The notes below the pieces were generated by a model. That model worked only from the letters and a program-made list of their open reading frames with translations, did no database searches and was not told the origin of the DNA. This document shows positions 7,689-15,980 of a DNA stretch of 64,000 nucleotides, piece by piece; within the stretch, counting starts at the first letter, position 1, and every line of letters begins with the position of its first letter. The DNA comes from Verrucomicrobiota bacterium. Its GTDB lineage: Bacteria; Verrucomicrobiota; Verrucomicrobiia; Limisphaerales; JACRJZ01. Both the position numbers and the translations under genes were made by a program. The stretch is taken from positions 96,619-160,618 of the forward strand of contig JACRJZ010000148.1 of the NCBI GenBank assembly GCA_016219875.1, read 5' to 3'.

Positions 7689-9178
7689 TTGGAAGCGGGC
7701 TTCGAACCGGCCTCACTCGGCGCGTTGGTCACCCCGATGATTTCAAGATAGTTGGTGGGCAAAGGGAGTTTCGGGGTCCAGGGACAGTTATTGGCGAACA
7801 TGACCGCGCGCTTGGTGACGGCGGACACTTGCACGCCCAGCGCTTTCATCTCACCGAACTTCCGTTCCAGCCCCGGCGGAAAATGCCACGCGACAGTGTA
7901 GAGAGGCAGCAGGACGGTTTCGTCCTCTTTGTCGCCCGGGAAATCGACCTGGGTGACCGTGGGCGGTTCACGCAAACGCAATTGCTTTTCGTCCAGGCCC
8001 AGCCGGTGCAGCGTGTCACGCGCCAACTGGATGGCCGTTTTCTCGTCGAGCTTCCGGCTCATCACGGCCCGGGAGTGGAGCTTGGAGGGGTCTTCGCTGA
8101 AGAGTGATTGATTGTGGGCGCGGTCCTCAAAGAGGTCGACAAAACCCTCCATCATTTGCAGGTAGAAGCGGTTGGTGAAACCCGCGCAGACGAAGGGGGC
8201 GTTGGTGCCGGGTTTGGCGTAGAACCAAGCGATGTCGTTGGTCGTGAGCAGGCGCGGATAATCCAGTTGCCAGGCTTGCACCAGGTGGTTCATCTGCGCG
8301 ACGGCGTAAGCGCGGGCAAAGTGCTCAAACGCCGCCGTGTGATGCGGATCGTAGCCGAACTGCGCGCCCCATTTCCCGCGATCCGGAGAAATGCCGAGCA
8401 TCTGGAAATAATTCGTCGGCAGCGGTAGGGGCGGAGCGAGGTAGTTCTCGTAGGCGACCACCGTTTTCGTCAGGCCGGAAACCTCGATGCGGATGGTGTT
8501 GAATTGCGCCTTGGGCGTCGGCTTCCACTGCACCAGGAACACCGGCACCGGGTGGGCCTTCTCGTCGACTGACGTGTAAGAGTACTGCTGAGTCACCGGC
8601 GTTTCCATGAGACGGAACTGGGCTGGCGTGAGTCCCAGGCCTCGAAGAGCTTGCTTGGCGATTTCAGTGGCTTGCCTCAAGGAAAGCAGACTGCGCTGCT
8701 TGGACAGCGCTTTCAATTGGGAGATGTCGCGCTCCGTGTCTTGCCAACAGAGCAGACCGTCCTGATAGAGAACGAACTTGCCTTCCGTGAACGCGAAGCG
8801 GAAGCGGTTGCTGACTGTGATCCCGCCAGCGATCCCAGCCACCATCGGGGTGGCGTCCAGCCGAGTGATGTGCTCCGTCGCGATTTGCGGTGCGATGCCC
8901 AACTGCCACTGCCGGTTGAGGTGGTTGGCCTGCGTGAGCATGACGCTGAGCGCGTAGTCCCGGAAGGCGAGGGTGTTGGTCGGCACGTACCGAAGCCGCG
9001 CCGCGCGCGGCGACGTCGCAGCGGGATCCTGGTGTGCGTCTTGCAGCAGTTGCTGCCGCTGGAAGTCCGTGTCGCGCGTCGCCGCCGGGAGTGCCAGGGC
9101 GGCGACCACGCAAGCCAGACCAGCGAGAGTCCCCGCCTTACGGCACGGTGTCGTTGAACAAGAGTCCTTCGTAGCCAT
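7685..9178 (-). CDS. Exported protein made of two similar halves, unknown
   Basis: Not recognised by name. A hydrophobic N-terminus (LAGLACVVAALALPAA) indicates export. The body is an internal duplication. Both halves carry a helix of the pattern AxxxAKQALRGLGLTPAQFRL (second copy LARDTLHRLGLDEKQLRL), an aromatic strand ending in VxW, and a closing LPLPTNYFQMLGI / LPLPTNYLEIIGV. The helix-strand pattern is loosely PepSY-like. The stop overlaps the next gene's GTG and the start overlaps the caspase-like gene by 41 bases, so the three are likely one transcript and one exported system. Confidence 0.7.
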   Translation of the reverse strand: MATKDSCSTTPCRKAGTLAGLACVVAALALPAATRDTDFQRQQLLQDAHQDPAATSPRAARLRYVPTNTLAFRDYALSVMLTQANHLNRQWQLGIAPQIATEHITRLDATPMVAGIAGGITVSNRFRFAFTEGKFVLYQDGLLCWQDTERDISQLKALSKQRSLLSLRQATEIAKQALRGLGLTPAQFRLMETPVTQQYSYTSVDEKAHPVPVFLVQWKPTPKAQFNTIRIEVSGLTKTVVAYENYLAPPLPLPTNYFQMLGISPDRGKWGAQFGYDPHHTAAFEHFARAYAVAQMNHLVQAWQLDYPRLLTTNDIAWFYAKPGTNAPFVCAGFTNRFYLQMMEGFVDLFEDRAHNQSLFSEDPSKLHSRAVMSRKLDEKTAIQLARDTLHRLGLDEKQLRLREPPTVTQVDFPGDKEDETVLLPLYTVAWHFPPGLERKFGEMKALGVQVSAVTKRAVMFANNCPWTPKLPLPTNYLEIIGVTNAPSEAGSKPASK

Positions 9179-10415
9179 AGATAATGAGGTGGTTTCTTTC
9201 GCTCCACGCCGACGTTGCGTCTATCGCTTGTCTGATGCCAACTGGATTCCCTTGAATGCGGTGGGTGAGCCACTTGTCGAAAAACTCGCCGATAAACTGG
9301 ACATGCCTTTGGTTGATTGCCCCAACGAAATCCTGCACTACCGCGCTGTTCCAGCCCATGAACGCACGGTAACGGACTCCTTTCGCATAGAAAACATTCG
9401 AGGACATGTTCTGGATTTTTGGGATGCCAAACGCATTGCACAGGTTGCCGTCGGCCGTCTTGCAGCCGTCCAAGAAGACGAAACGAAACGGATGGGGAGC
9501 ATTGGTTTGAGTCCATGGCCGCATCGGGTCGCCCCAGTTGTGGAGGGCCGTATTGAAGTCCGAAATATCCAGGTACTTGCCCAAGCCCTTTTGTCCGATG
9601 TTCTTCGCGTTGCCGTGCCCGAAGTAATAGAAATTACGGACCTCATCGTGTCTCAAGATGTACAAGAGTTGGCTGAAGTCCATCTGCGACCCCAGTTCAA
9701 ACGGGTTCTGCGAGTCTCCCGGTACTGCGCCCAGACCACCTTCCCGCGCTTCAGCCGCGGTGTAAACCACTTGAATCAAGCTTTGGAGTGTCACGGCCGA
9801 AATGCCGCCGTTGGCCGGGTTCCCGAAGACCGGCATGTAGCCGATGCCGAACTGGGTGTAGGGAAAAATGCTCTCGTTCTTCGGCCACGCCGTTTCCACC
9901 CAGATGAAGTTGGTGGCGACGGCGGGAGTTGGCCCCGAACTGCCGGGTCCGGTAGCCACCACGATCCGGTAATATTGGCTGGGGTATTGCTCGTACGTCA
10001 CTTCGTCGTAGTTCCGAACTCGGAAGCCGCGATGGCCCTCGTCCATCAAGTAGCCCTGCGCGTCGGTCGGGCCGTCGAGATCGAACACGTCGTATCCGGT
10101 GTCGTCGTAGATTTCCACGTGGTAGTGCCCGTTGGCGTGGACGGACTGCGCTTGCACGTCGATGAAGAAGCCGGCCCAGTTGTACGGGTCCGGGAACCAG
10201 ATTTGATTGGAAACCACGACTGAGACGGACGATCCCGGCATGTACACGCTTTCACCGAGGACCGCGCCCAAGTTCACTTGAAGGGTCCCATTCGGAACCT
10301 GAGTCGTGTCCCAGACGGCTTGCGGCTGGCCGCTCTCCAGTCCCACGAACTCCAGGCCTTGCACGGGAATGCCTCTGGGCGGGGTCGCTGCCGGAAGTGG
10401 CGTAGAGGGCGGCAA
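9138..10415 (-). CDS. C-terminal part of a frameshifted secreted caspase-like protein
   Basis: Continues the protein encoded at 10252-11112 in another frame; the only available start here is a TTG (10415) with no sense as an N-terminus. It carries a caspase/CHAT-like dyad: FYYFGHGNAKNIG (His at about residue 266) and RFVFLDGCKTADGN (Cys at about 317), each at the end of a hydrophobic strand. This spacing is typical of clan CD cysteine peptidases (caspase, gingipain, CHAT). Upstream strands such as YHVEIYDDTGYDVFDLDG suggest Ig-like domains. Compare the intact relative at 32350-34419. The residues are seen; peptidase activity is inferred. Confidence 0.7.
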   Translation of the reverse strand: MPPSTPLPAATPPRGIPVQGLEFVGLESGQPQAVWDTTQVPNGTLQVNLGAVLGESVYMPGSSVSVVVSNQIWFPDPYNWAGFFIDVQAQSVHANGHYHVEIYDDTGYDVFDLDGPTDAQGYLMDEGHRGFRVRNYDEVTYEQYPSQYYRIVVATGPGSSGPTPAVATNFIWVETAWPKNESIFPYTQFGIGYMPVFGNPANGGISAVTLQSLIQVVYTAAEAREGGLGAVPGDSQNPFELGSQMDFSQLLYILRHDEVRNFYYFGHGNAKNIGQKGLGKYLDISDFNTALHNWGDPMRPWTQTNAPHPFRFVFLDGCKTADGNLCNAFGIPKIQNMSSNVFYAKGVRYRAFMGWNSAVVQDFVGAINQRHVQFIGEFFDKWLTHRIQGNPVGIRQAIDATSAWSERNHLIIYGYEGLLFNDTVP

Positions 10416-11112
10416 GCGTCAGTCCGGAAGTGAAACCGATTTCCACTGGCAGCGTCACCCTCCCGCTCAGTACCGTGCCGTTCGTGACACCGAAGAAGGA
10501 AACGCCGGTCTTCACGACTCGATAAAAACCGACGCAAGGCGCCGACTGGCTGGAATCGCTTTCGGTTTCCATGATTTGGGTACTAGCTTGCGCGAGACTG
10601 CGCCTTGGTGGCTTGCCCTCTCGAATCCACTGCTCTCGCTCGGCCTGGGCTTTGACGACGGCAGCGTGGAGCGTCGCGGTCAGATACTCGATGGCCGCCT
10701 TGCTTCGTCGCGCCTGCTCCGCGCGCCAAGCCGTGCGCTGCTCCGCGGTCATGGCCGCCCAACCCGTCGTGGACTGCGTCATCATCGAGTCACCGCCAGG
10801 GGCCGGAGGATCGCCGCTGCCGCCGCCTCCACCGCTGCCGCTCTGGCCCGGCTCGACAATGCCGCGGTGGATGAAGCTCGTCCAGTTCGTGCCCGCTGCT
10901 GGTGGAAGATTGTTGGTGAGCGTCACCCACGGACTGCTCGGCTCCAGCGTGGCGCGGTATTGGACGAGGTAGGTTTCTCCCGCTCGACTCGGCCAGGACA
11001 ACACTGCATTGGTGCCTTGGACGGCGACGCGGAGATTTTGGATCGCGAAACACGGGAGGGCCGAAACCGTCAAGACGGCGGCGGCTAACAGGTTAGGATA
11101 GTTGGACTTCAT
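10252..11112 (-). CDS. N-terminal part of the same frameshifted caspase-like protein
   Basis: Starts at the ATG at 11112 with a signal peptide (MKSNYPNLLAAAVLTVSA, then LPCFA). An exported-protein domain follows (NLRVAVQGTNAVLSWPS), then a Gly-rich linker and a helical segment TAEQRTAWRAEQARRSKAA. Near base 10390 the meaningful sequence moves to the next frame: this frame ends in unlike sequence (AQRHSRARPGVRG), while the other frame continues RGIPVQGLEFVGLESG. The shift lies in a C-rich run, so either a real one-base indel or a sequencing error is possible. Together the pieces would encode about 655 residues, close to the 689 of the intact relative. Confidence 0.62.
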   Translation of the reverse strand: MKSNYPNLLAAAVLTVSALPCFAIQNLRVAVQGTNAVLSWPSRAGETYLVQYRATLEPSSPWVTLTNNLPPAAGTNWTSFIHRGIVEPGQSGSGGGGGSGDPPAPGGDSMMTQSTTGWAAMTAEQRTAWRAEQARRSKAAIEYLTATLHAAVVKAQAEREQWIREGKPPRRSLAQASTQIMETESDSSQSAPCVGFYRVVKTGVSFFGVTNGTVLSGRVTLPVEIGFTSGLTLAALYATSGSDPAQRHSRARPGVRGTGERPAASRLGHDSGSEWDPSSELGRGPR

Positions 11113-11424
11113 GGCGTTTCTGTTGTTTCGGGTTTGCCTGGTCATCAATGCCTGATGCGAAAGAGGCGCGTCACCCGACGCACTCCTCGCATTCCAGGCA
11201 CGACCAAGCGCCCTTCCCTCGAAGGAACACGCCCAGGTGCGCGCCCGTTTGGCGCGTACCCGGCATGGTTCCGAGGGAAGGAAATGGTTTTGGTCGTTTT
11301 TGGAATGCAATCCGTAGCCAAAAGCTACGCAAAGCAGTTTGCTTCAAAGAACATGAAAGACGAGGACTTATAGCTTCTCTTCCATCGTGGAAGCAATCGC
11401 GAATTTGAGAAGACGGAGCCTCCG
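11113..11424. other. Intergenic region between divergent genes, with a long inverted repeat
   Basis: No gene seen. An imperfect inverted repeat has arms CCTTCCCTCGAAGGAAC (about 11213-11229) and GGTTCCGAGGGAAGG (about 11267-11281), with smaller palindromes between them. A short hairpin TAGCCAAAAGCTA lies near 11315. Any promoters for the caspase-like gene (minus) and the haem-protein gene (plus) should lie here or in the following repeat; I could not place one with confidence. Confidence 0.45.
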
Positions 11425-11757
11425 CGGGGCTGCCTCAAGCTCGGTCTGGGGCTGCTCGGCGCGCGGCTGTCTCAGCCGCAGCCACGCTCGGAACCCCCGG
11501 CTCAAACCTCTTCACGAGCCGCTCTGTCGTTCGGGGCAGCGCGTATGCATGAAGACGCTTACGCCTGTCTCCACGGGGGCACGCTTTGGCGGCAGTGTTC
11601 GGAGTCCCGCCTTCAGGCGGTCCGGGCGCCTGACCGGCTGAAGCCGGAACTCCAAACCGAGTCCTCGGACGTGCTCTCAGGCGGTTTCTTGCCTTCATGC
11701 ATGCGCGCTGCGTTCGGGGTCGCTGCGGCTGAGACAGCCGCGCGCCAAACCAGGAAG
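11425..11757. repeat. Repeat A2: diverged, longer copy of the A family
   Basis: Begins with the family's terminal motif (CGGGGCTGCCTCAAGCTC, 11425-11442), then a hairpin GCGGCTGTCTCAGCCGC, CAGCCACGCTCGGAACCC and CTCAAACCTCTTCACGAG, which match repeat A3 (44216-44379) almost base for base. The right part returns with CTGCGGCTGAGACAGCCGCGCG but lacks the GAGCTTGATGCAGC end. The middle holds further hairpins (CCCGCCTTCAGGCGG, a CGGCTGAAGCCGG type). It ends only a few bases before the ATG of the next gene (11766), so it must form much of that gene's leader. Confidence 0.7.
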
Positions 11758-11765
11758 TTCTCTCC

Positions 11766-14700
11766 ATGAAGAAATCCCCGGCCGCGTCGGTCCAAGTTCG
11801 CATGATTTTCCGAACGCTACCGCGCTTGTGGAAGTTCAATGTTCTGCTGACGTTGTTTCCCGCTGTCGGCTCGCTGGGGTTGGCCCAGGCTGCGCCGCTT
11901 GGTTTCGACGACGCGAAATGGATTTGGTTCTCGCGCGAGCCGATGCCCATTTCGCAGAGCTTTCCCGGCGGCGTGAACTTCTTCCGCGCCGCGTTCACCG
12001 TGCCGGCCGGAGTCCCCATCAAATCCGCCGAGATGATCGTGACGGCGGACAATCTCTTTTCGTTCCACCTCAACGGCAAGCTGGCCGGCGAAGGCCATCC
12101 CGACCCGAACGCCTGGAGCCAGCCCAAACGCTTCGACGTCGCCGGTCTGCTGGCGCCCGGCCGCAACGTGCTCGCCGTGGAAGCGGTGAACACGGTGCCC
12201 GGCCCGGCGGGCTTGATCGTAAAGCTCATCGTGAACGCTGCCGACGGTCAGATGGTCACGTTGGTCAGCGATGAAAACTGGAAGTGCAGCGACAACGAAG
12301 TCCCGAACTGGACTGAACCCGGCTTCGACGATAAACGCTGGCCGGCGGCGCACGTCATCGGCACGTTTGGCGTGGGGCCGTGGGGCCGGGTCGCGGTGCG
12401 GGCGGCGCTCGAACGCGCGGGCCGCCCGTTGGACAACGCGCGCCAAGCGGTCCGCCAGGCCCTCGAGGACCACAAGGACACCGCGCGGCGTGGCGGCATT
12501 CCCGGCCCGCGCTTCGTGGAGCTCACCCCGCCCGCCGATTATCCGTGGCCGGACGCGGTGGCTTTCGTGAGCGAGGATTGCAGCCTGTACCGCCCGACGA
12601 TTCTCACGGGCACCAGCTACGACAGCCTCAACGTCACCATTTTCAACCCGCGCCACTCGCGCTCGTTCCCGGAGCATGACCTGCCGGCGCCGATGAAAGT
12701 GGGGCACAAGCTCCTCGCGTTGAAGCCGGCCCGGCCCGGCGTCCAGCCGCGCGTCTTGTGCGACGCCGGCGCCGGCGCCATCGGCTCGCCCAGCGTTTCG
12801 TTCGATGGCCGGTGGATTTACGTATCGATGGTGACGGAGGGCGAATCCTTCTTCCACATTCACCGTCTGCCGGCCGAAGGCGGAAAGCCCCAGCGGCTGA
12901 CCGACGGGCCGTTTCACGACATCGATCCGGCGGAACTGCCCGACGGCAGAATCGTCTTCACCTCCACGCGCATCGGCACGTTCGAGGAATACCACAATCC
13001 GCCCTCGCGCTCGCTCTTCGTCATGCAGGCCGACGGGCGTGACATTCGCCCGCTGACCTACACGTTCATCTTCGACAACGAGCCGGAAGTGCTGGCCGAC
13101 GGGCGCATCCTCTTCATTCGCTCGGACAACTTCTTCGATCGCGGCAAGGTCGAGACGCTCTTGCACGCGGTGCATCCCGACGGCACGGAAGGCTACACGG
13201 AATTCGGCCTGGACATCGGCCCGGATTACGGCGGCCGGCTGCGCGCCTTCAACGTCGGCAGCCCTGCGCCGATGCCCGATGGCCGCGTGGCCTACGTCGG
13301 CGGGAGCGGCATCGAACTGGGCCGGCCCGGCTGCGCGGCGCGGGAGATGCAGCACTTGCGCGTCGAGGCGGGCGACGTGGCCGCGCTGCCGGACGGACGA
13401 CTGCTTTGCACAGTGCCACGCGTAACGCCTGTCATAAAAACAGTGCGCCGCAAGACGCGCATCGTGCCCGACTACACTTACGAGAAACTGGGCCTCGTCG
13501 ATCCGCAGGGCCGGCGTGACGGCGCGGTAATCCTCTTCGACTCGACGGACGAACCGATTCATTCGCCGGTCTATCTCGGCCCGCGAATGCTCCCGCCGGT
13601 GTTGGCGGAAAAGGTCAGCCCGCGCCAGGCGGACGACGTGCGGGCCACGGGAATTCTCTTTTGCCAGGACGCGCGCTTCACCAAAAACACGACGGCGGGC
13701 TGGCCGCACGTCCGCGCCATTCGCGTGCTCGCTGGCAAGGGCCTCATGGTGCGCTCGTCGCATTCTTACATCGTCCACGCCGGCAGCGACGTGACCGAAC
13801 TGGGCACCGTCCCGCTGGCGCCGGACGGATCGTTTGCGGTGGAAGTGCCGGCGGACACAGCCATCGCGTTCCAGGCGGTGGATGCCGAAGGCCGGAGCGA
13901 ACTGAACGAGATGTCGTGGATTTATGTGCGCCCCGGGGAAACGCGCGGCTGTGTGGGCTGCCATCAGCCCCGGCAGGTGTCGCCGCCGGCGGCCCGGCCC
14001 GAGATGCAGGCGCTGCGCTCGCGCCCGCTACGGTTGCTCGGCCAGGGCCAACCGCATCGCTTCCGGGGCAACAACGCGGCGGTGACCGGCCAAATGGAGT
14101 TGCAGTTCGACCGCTACCGTGAAGTGGCCGGACTCAACCGGCACAGTGAAACCGAAGCGTCCTTGGCCACCGGGGCGGAGGAAGTGACGGCGCTCATCCA
14201 AGAACTCAAGGGGCGTGACGAAGGCAAACGGATTTCCGCGGCGCAACGCTTGTCGATCTTCCGCGACCTGCGCGCTGCCGGGGCGCTCGCTGCTGCCTTG
14301 CGCGACGGCAGCCGCGAAGTCCGTGTCGCGTCGGCGCTGGCGCTAGCGACGTGCGGTGGACGGGAATCCGTCACGCCACTGCTGGCGAGCTTGAGCGATG
14401 CGGAACCGCTCGTCGCCCAGGCAGCCGTCGTGGCGCTCGAGAACCTGACTGGCCACGCGGAAGCGTTCGAGGCTTTCGGCGCAGCCAGCGAGCGCGCTCC
14501 GCAGGCCAAGGCTTGGGACGACTGGTTCCACAAAACGAGCTGGGACAGGATCGAGCACGAACTGGTGCTGCGGCTTCAGAACACCGACCGCGACGTGGTC
14601 CGCCGCGCCGCCGTGGCGCTGGGCCGCATCGGGGGCAACGCGGCGCGGACGGCTTTGCGCGAGTACGTCGCTCGCCAGCGGATCCACAATCCGTTCCCGG

Positions 14701-15887
14701 AATGGCGCAAAGACCACGGCCACCGTGGCGATGGCGCGCGGTTCAATTCACTGGCCGCCGTGAATCCGCGGACGCTGCAAGCCGCCGTCCGCGCGCTCGG
14801 TTATCTCAAAGACGCCGCCGCTGTTCCGCTCCTGACCGAGATCATCCGTGGCAACCTCGACCCTGAAACGGCGAACCTTTTTCTCACCGAAGCCGCGGTC
14901 GAGAGCCTGGGCCGCATCGCCACGCCGGACGCCGAGGCCGCGCTCACGAACACTTTCGTCGCGTTCCGGGAATATCTCGACTACACCCGCTGGTACGGCG
15001 ACCACGATGCCTTGATCGCCTGCCACGCTTCGCCGCCGCACTACTTCGTGATCGAAGCGCTGGATGCGATGGCCTCCACGCGCGGGGCAGGGCTGGTGGC
15101 CCATCTCATCCGCGCCGTGCCCACCGATCCCGACCGCGCGCTGTTTCCACACAACGACGATTACGAAACGCTCACGGGCCGCGTCCTCCGTCATGCTGGC
15201 GCAGAATCTGCCGTGGTCGAAACGTGTCTCTCGATCCTGGGCGATACTCAGGCGAAGCGCTCGGCGGAAATCCAGAAAGCCATCGCCACGACGCATCAAG
15301 CCTGGGGCGGCAAGCCGGACCCGGAGAACCGCGCGGCGCAAATCCTCTCGCTGACCTGCCGCGATCCGAAGTGCGAGCCGCGCCTCCGCGCCGCCTTTGA
15401 CCGCTACCGTGCGAAATCGAATGACATCCCGCGCGTCTTCGACACCGGCATTCCCGTCGTGACCCAACTGCCGGTGAAGCACTGGGTCTGCTTCTTCCTG
15501 GCCCGCGCGCTGGGGAACCTGCGGCAGCCGCAGTCGGTGGATTCGCTCTTGGCCGCGCTGACGCAGTCACCTCCCGAATCGGCGCTGGGCCACCCCGATC
15601 CGCTGGGACCGGGCGTGCTGTTCTTGCACAACGATCTCACGCCGTGCTGGCGGGCGGCTGCGGCGTGGGCGCTGGGCCGCGTGGGCGACCGACGCGCCGG
15701 GCCGGCTTTGCTCCAAGTCGTCGCCGATCTGCGCAACGCGCCCGACACCCGCCACGCCGCCGCCGAGGCGTTGGGACAGCTTGGCGATCCGGCCAGCGCG
15801 CGGGAAATCAGGTCACTGGCCGCGAAGTACCCAGAGGTGGCGACCCGAAAAACTCTACTTCAGAGCGCGGAGCGGCTCGCGTGGTAG
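11766..15887 (+). CDS. Exported propeller/c-haem protein with C-terminal HEAT repeats (HzsA-like)
   Basis: Very large exported protein (1373 aa). Order: hydrophobic leader near residues 20-42; sugar-binding-like domain opening AKWIWFSREP (~45-180); TolB/PD40-type beta-propeller (~250-600) with blades such as DIDPAELPDGRIVFTSTR and EPEVLADGRILFIRSD; one c-haem motif, CVGCH (~729); then long HEAT/PBS-type repeats to the end (for example ALALATCGGRESVTPLLASL). Propeller followed by c-haem resembles the hydrazine synthase alpha-subunit family, of which PVC bacteria hold many relatives of unknown role. Hydrazine synthesis is not implied. First of three relatives in 17 kb. The start lies just after repeat A2, leaving a short native leader. 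Confidence 0.82.
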   Translation: MKKSPAASVQVRMIFRTLPRLWKFNVLLTLFPAVGSLGLAQAAPLGFDDAKWIWFSREPMPISQSFPGGVNFFRAAFTVPAGVPIKSAEMIVTADNLFSFHLNGKLAGEGHPDPNAWSQPKRFDVAGLLAPGRNVLAVEAVNTVPGPAGLIVKLIVNAADGQMVTLVSDENWKCSDNEVPNWTEPGFDDKRWPAAHVIGTFGVGPWGRVAVRAALERAGRPLDNARQAVRQALEDHKDTARRGGIPGPRFVELTPPADYPWPDAVAFVSEDCSLYRPTILTGTSYDSLNVTIFNPRHSRSFPEHDLPAPMKVGHKLLALKPARPGVQPRVLCDAGAGAIGSPSVSFDGRWIYVSMVTEGESFFHIHRLPAEGGKPQRLTDGPFHDIDPAELPDGRIVFTSTRIGTFEEYHNPPSRSLFVMQADGRDIRPLTYTFIFDNEPEVLADGRILFIRSDNFFDRGKVETLLHAVHPDGTEGYTEFGLDIGPDYGGRLRAFNVGSPAPMPDGRVAYVGGSGIELGRPGCAAREMQHLRVEAGDVAALPDGRLLCTVPRVTPVIKTVRRKTRIVPDYTYEKLGLVDPQGRRDGAVILFDSTDEPIHSPVYLGPRMLPPVLAEKVSPRQADDVRATGILFCQDARFTKNTTAGWPHVRAIRVLAGKGLMVRSSHSYIVHAGSDVTELGTVPLAPDGSFAVEVPADTAIAFQAVDAEGRSELNEMSWIYVRPGETRGCVGCHQPRQVSPPAARPEMQALRSRPLRLLGQGQPHRFRGNNAAVTGQMELQFDRYREVAGLNRHSETEASLATGAEEVTALIQELKGRDEGKRISAAQRLSIFRDLRAAGALAAALRDGSREVRVASALALATCGGRESVTPLLASLSDAEPLVAQAAVVALENLTGHAEAFEAFGAASERAPQAKAWDDWFHKTSWDRIEHELVLRLQNTDRDVVRRAAVALGRIGGNAARTALREYVARQRIHNPFPEWRKDHGHRGDGARFNSLAAVNPRTLQAAVRALGYLKDAAAVPLLTEIIRGNLDPETANLFLTEAAVESLGRIATPDAEAALTNTFVAFREYLDYTRWYGDHDALIACHASPPHYFVIEALDAMASTRGAGLVAHLIRAVPTDPDRALFPHNDDYETLTGRVLRHAGAESAVVETCLSILGDTQAKRSAEIQKAIATTHQAWGGKPDPENRAAQILSLTCRDPKCEPRLRAAFDRYRAKSNDIPRVFDTGIPVVTQLPVKHWVCFFLARALGNLRQPQSVDSLLAALTQSPPESALGHPDPLGPGVLFLHNDLTPCWRAAAAWALGRVGDRRAGPALLQVVADLRNAPDTRHAAAEALGQLGDPASAREIRSLAAKYPEVATRKTLLQSAERLAW

Positions 15888-15980
15888 GAGGTGGTGCTGA
15901 AGCCATCCCGCATCATTCCGGTAAAAACCCTTTGCGAAAAAAAGCCGAATCTGACGAAATCCCTGCCGTCAAAGCCGAAT

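Noticed and set aside
11310..11335. Possible sigma-54 site on the minus strand (TGGCTACGGATTGC)
   Set aside because: GG and GC are nine rather than ten bases apart, and the -24 element is not TGGCAC.
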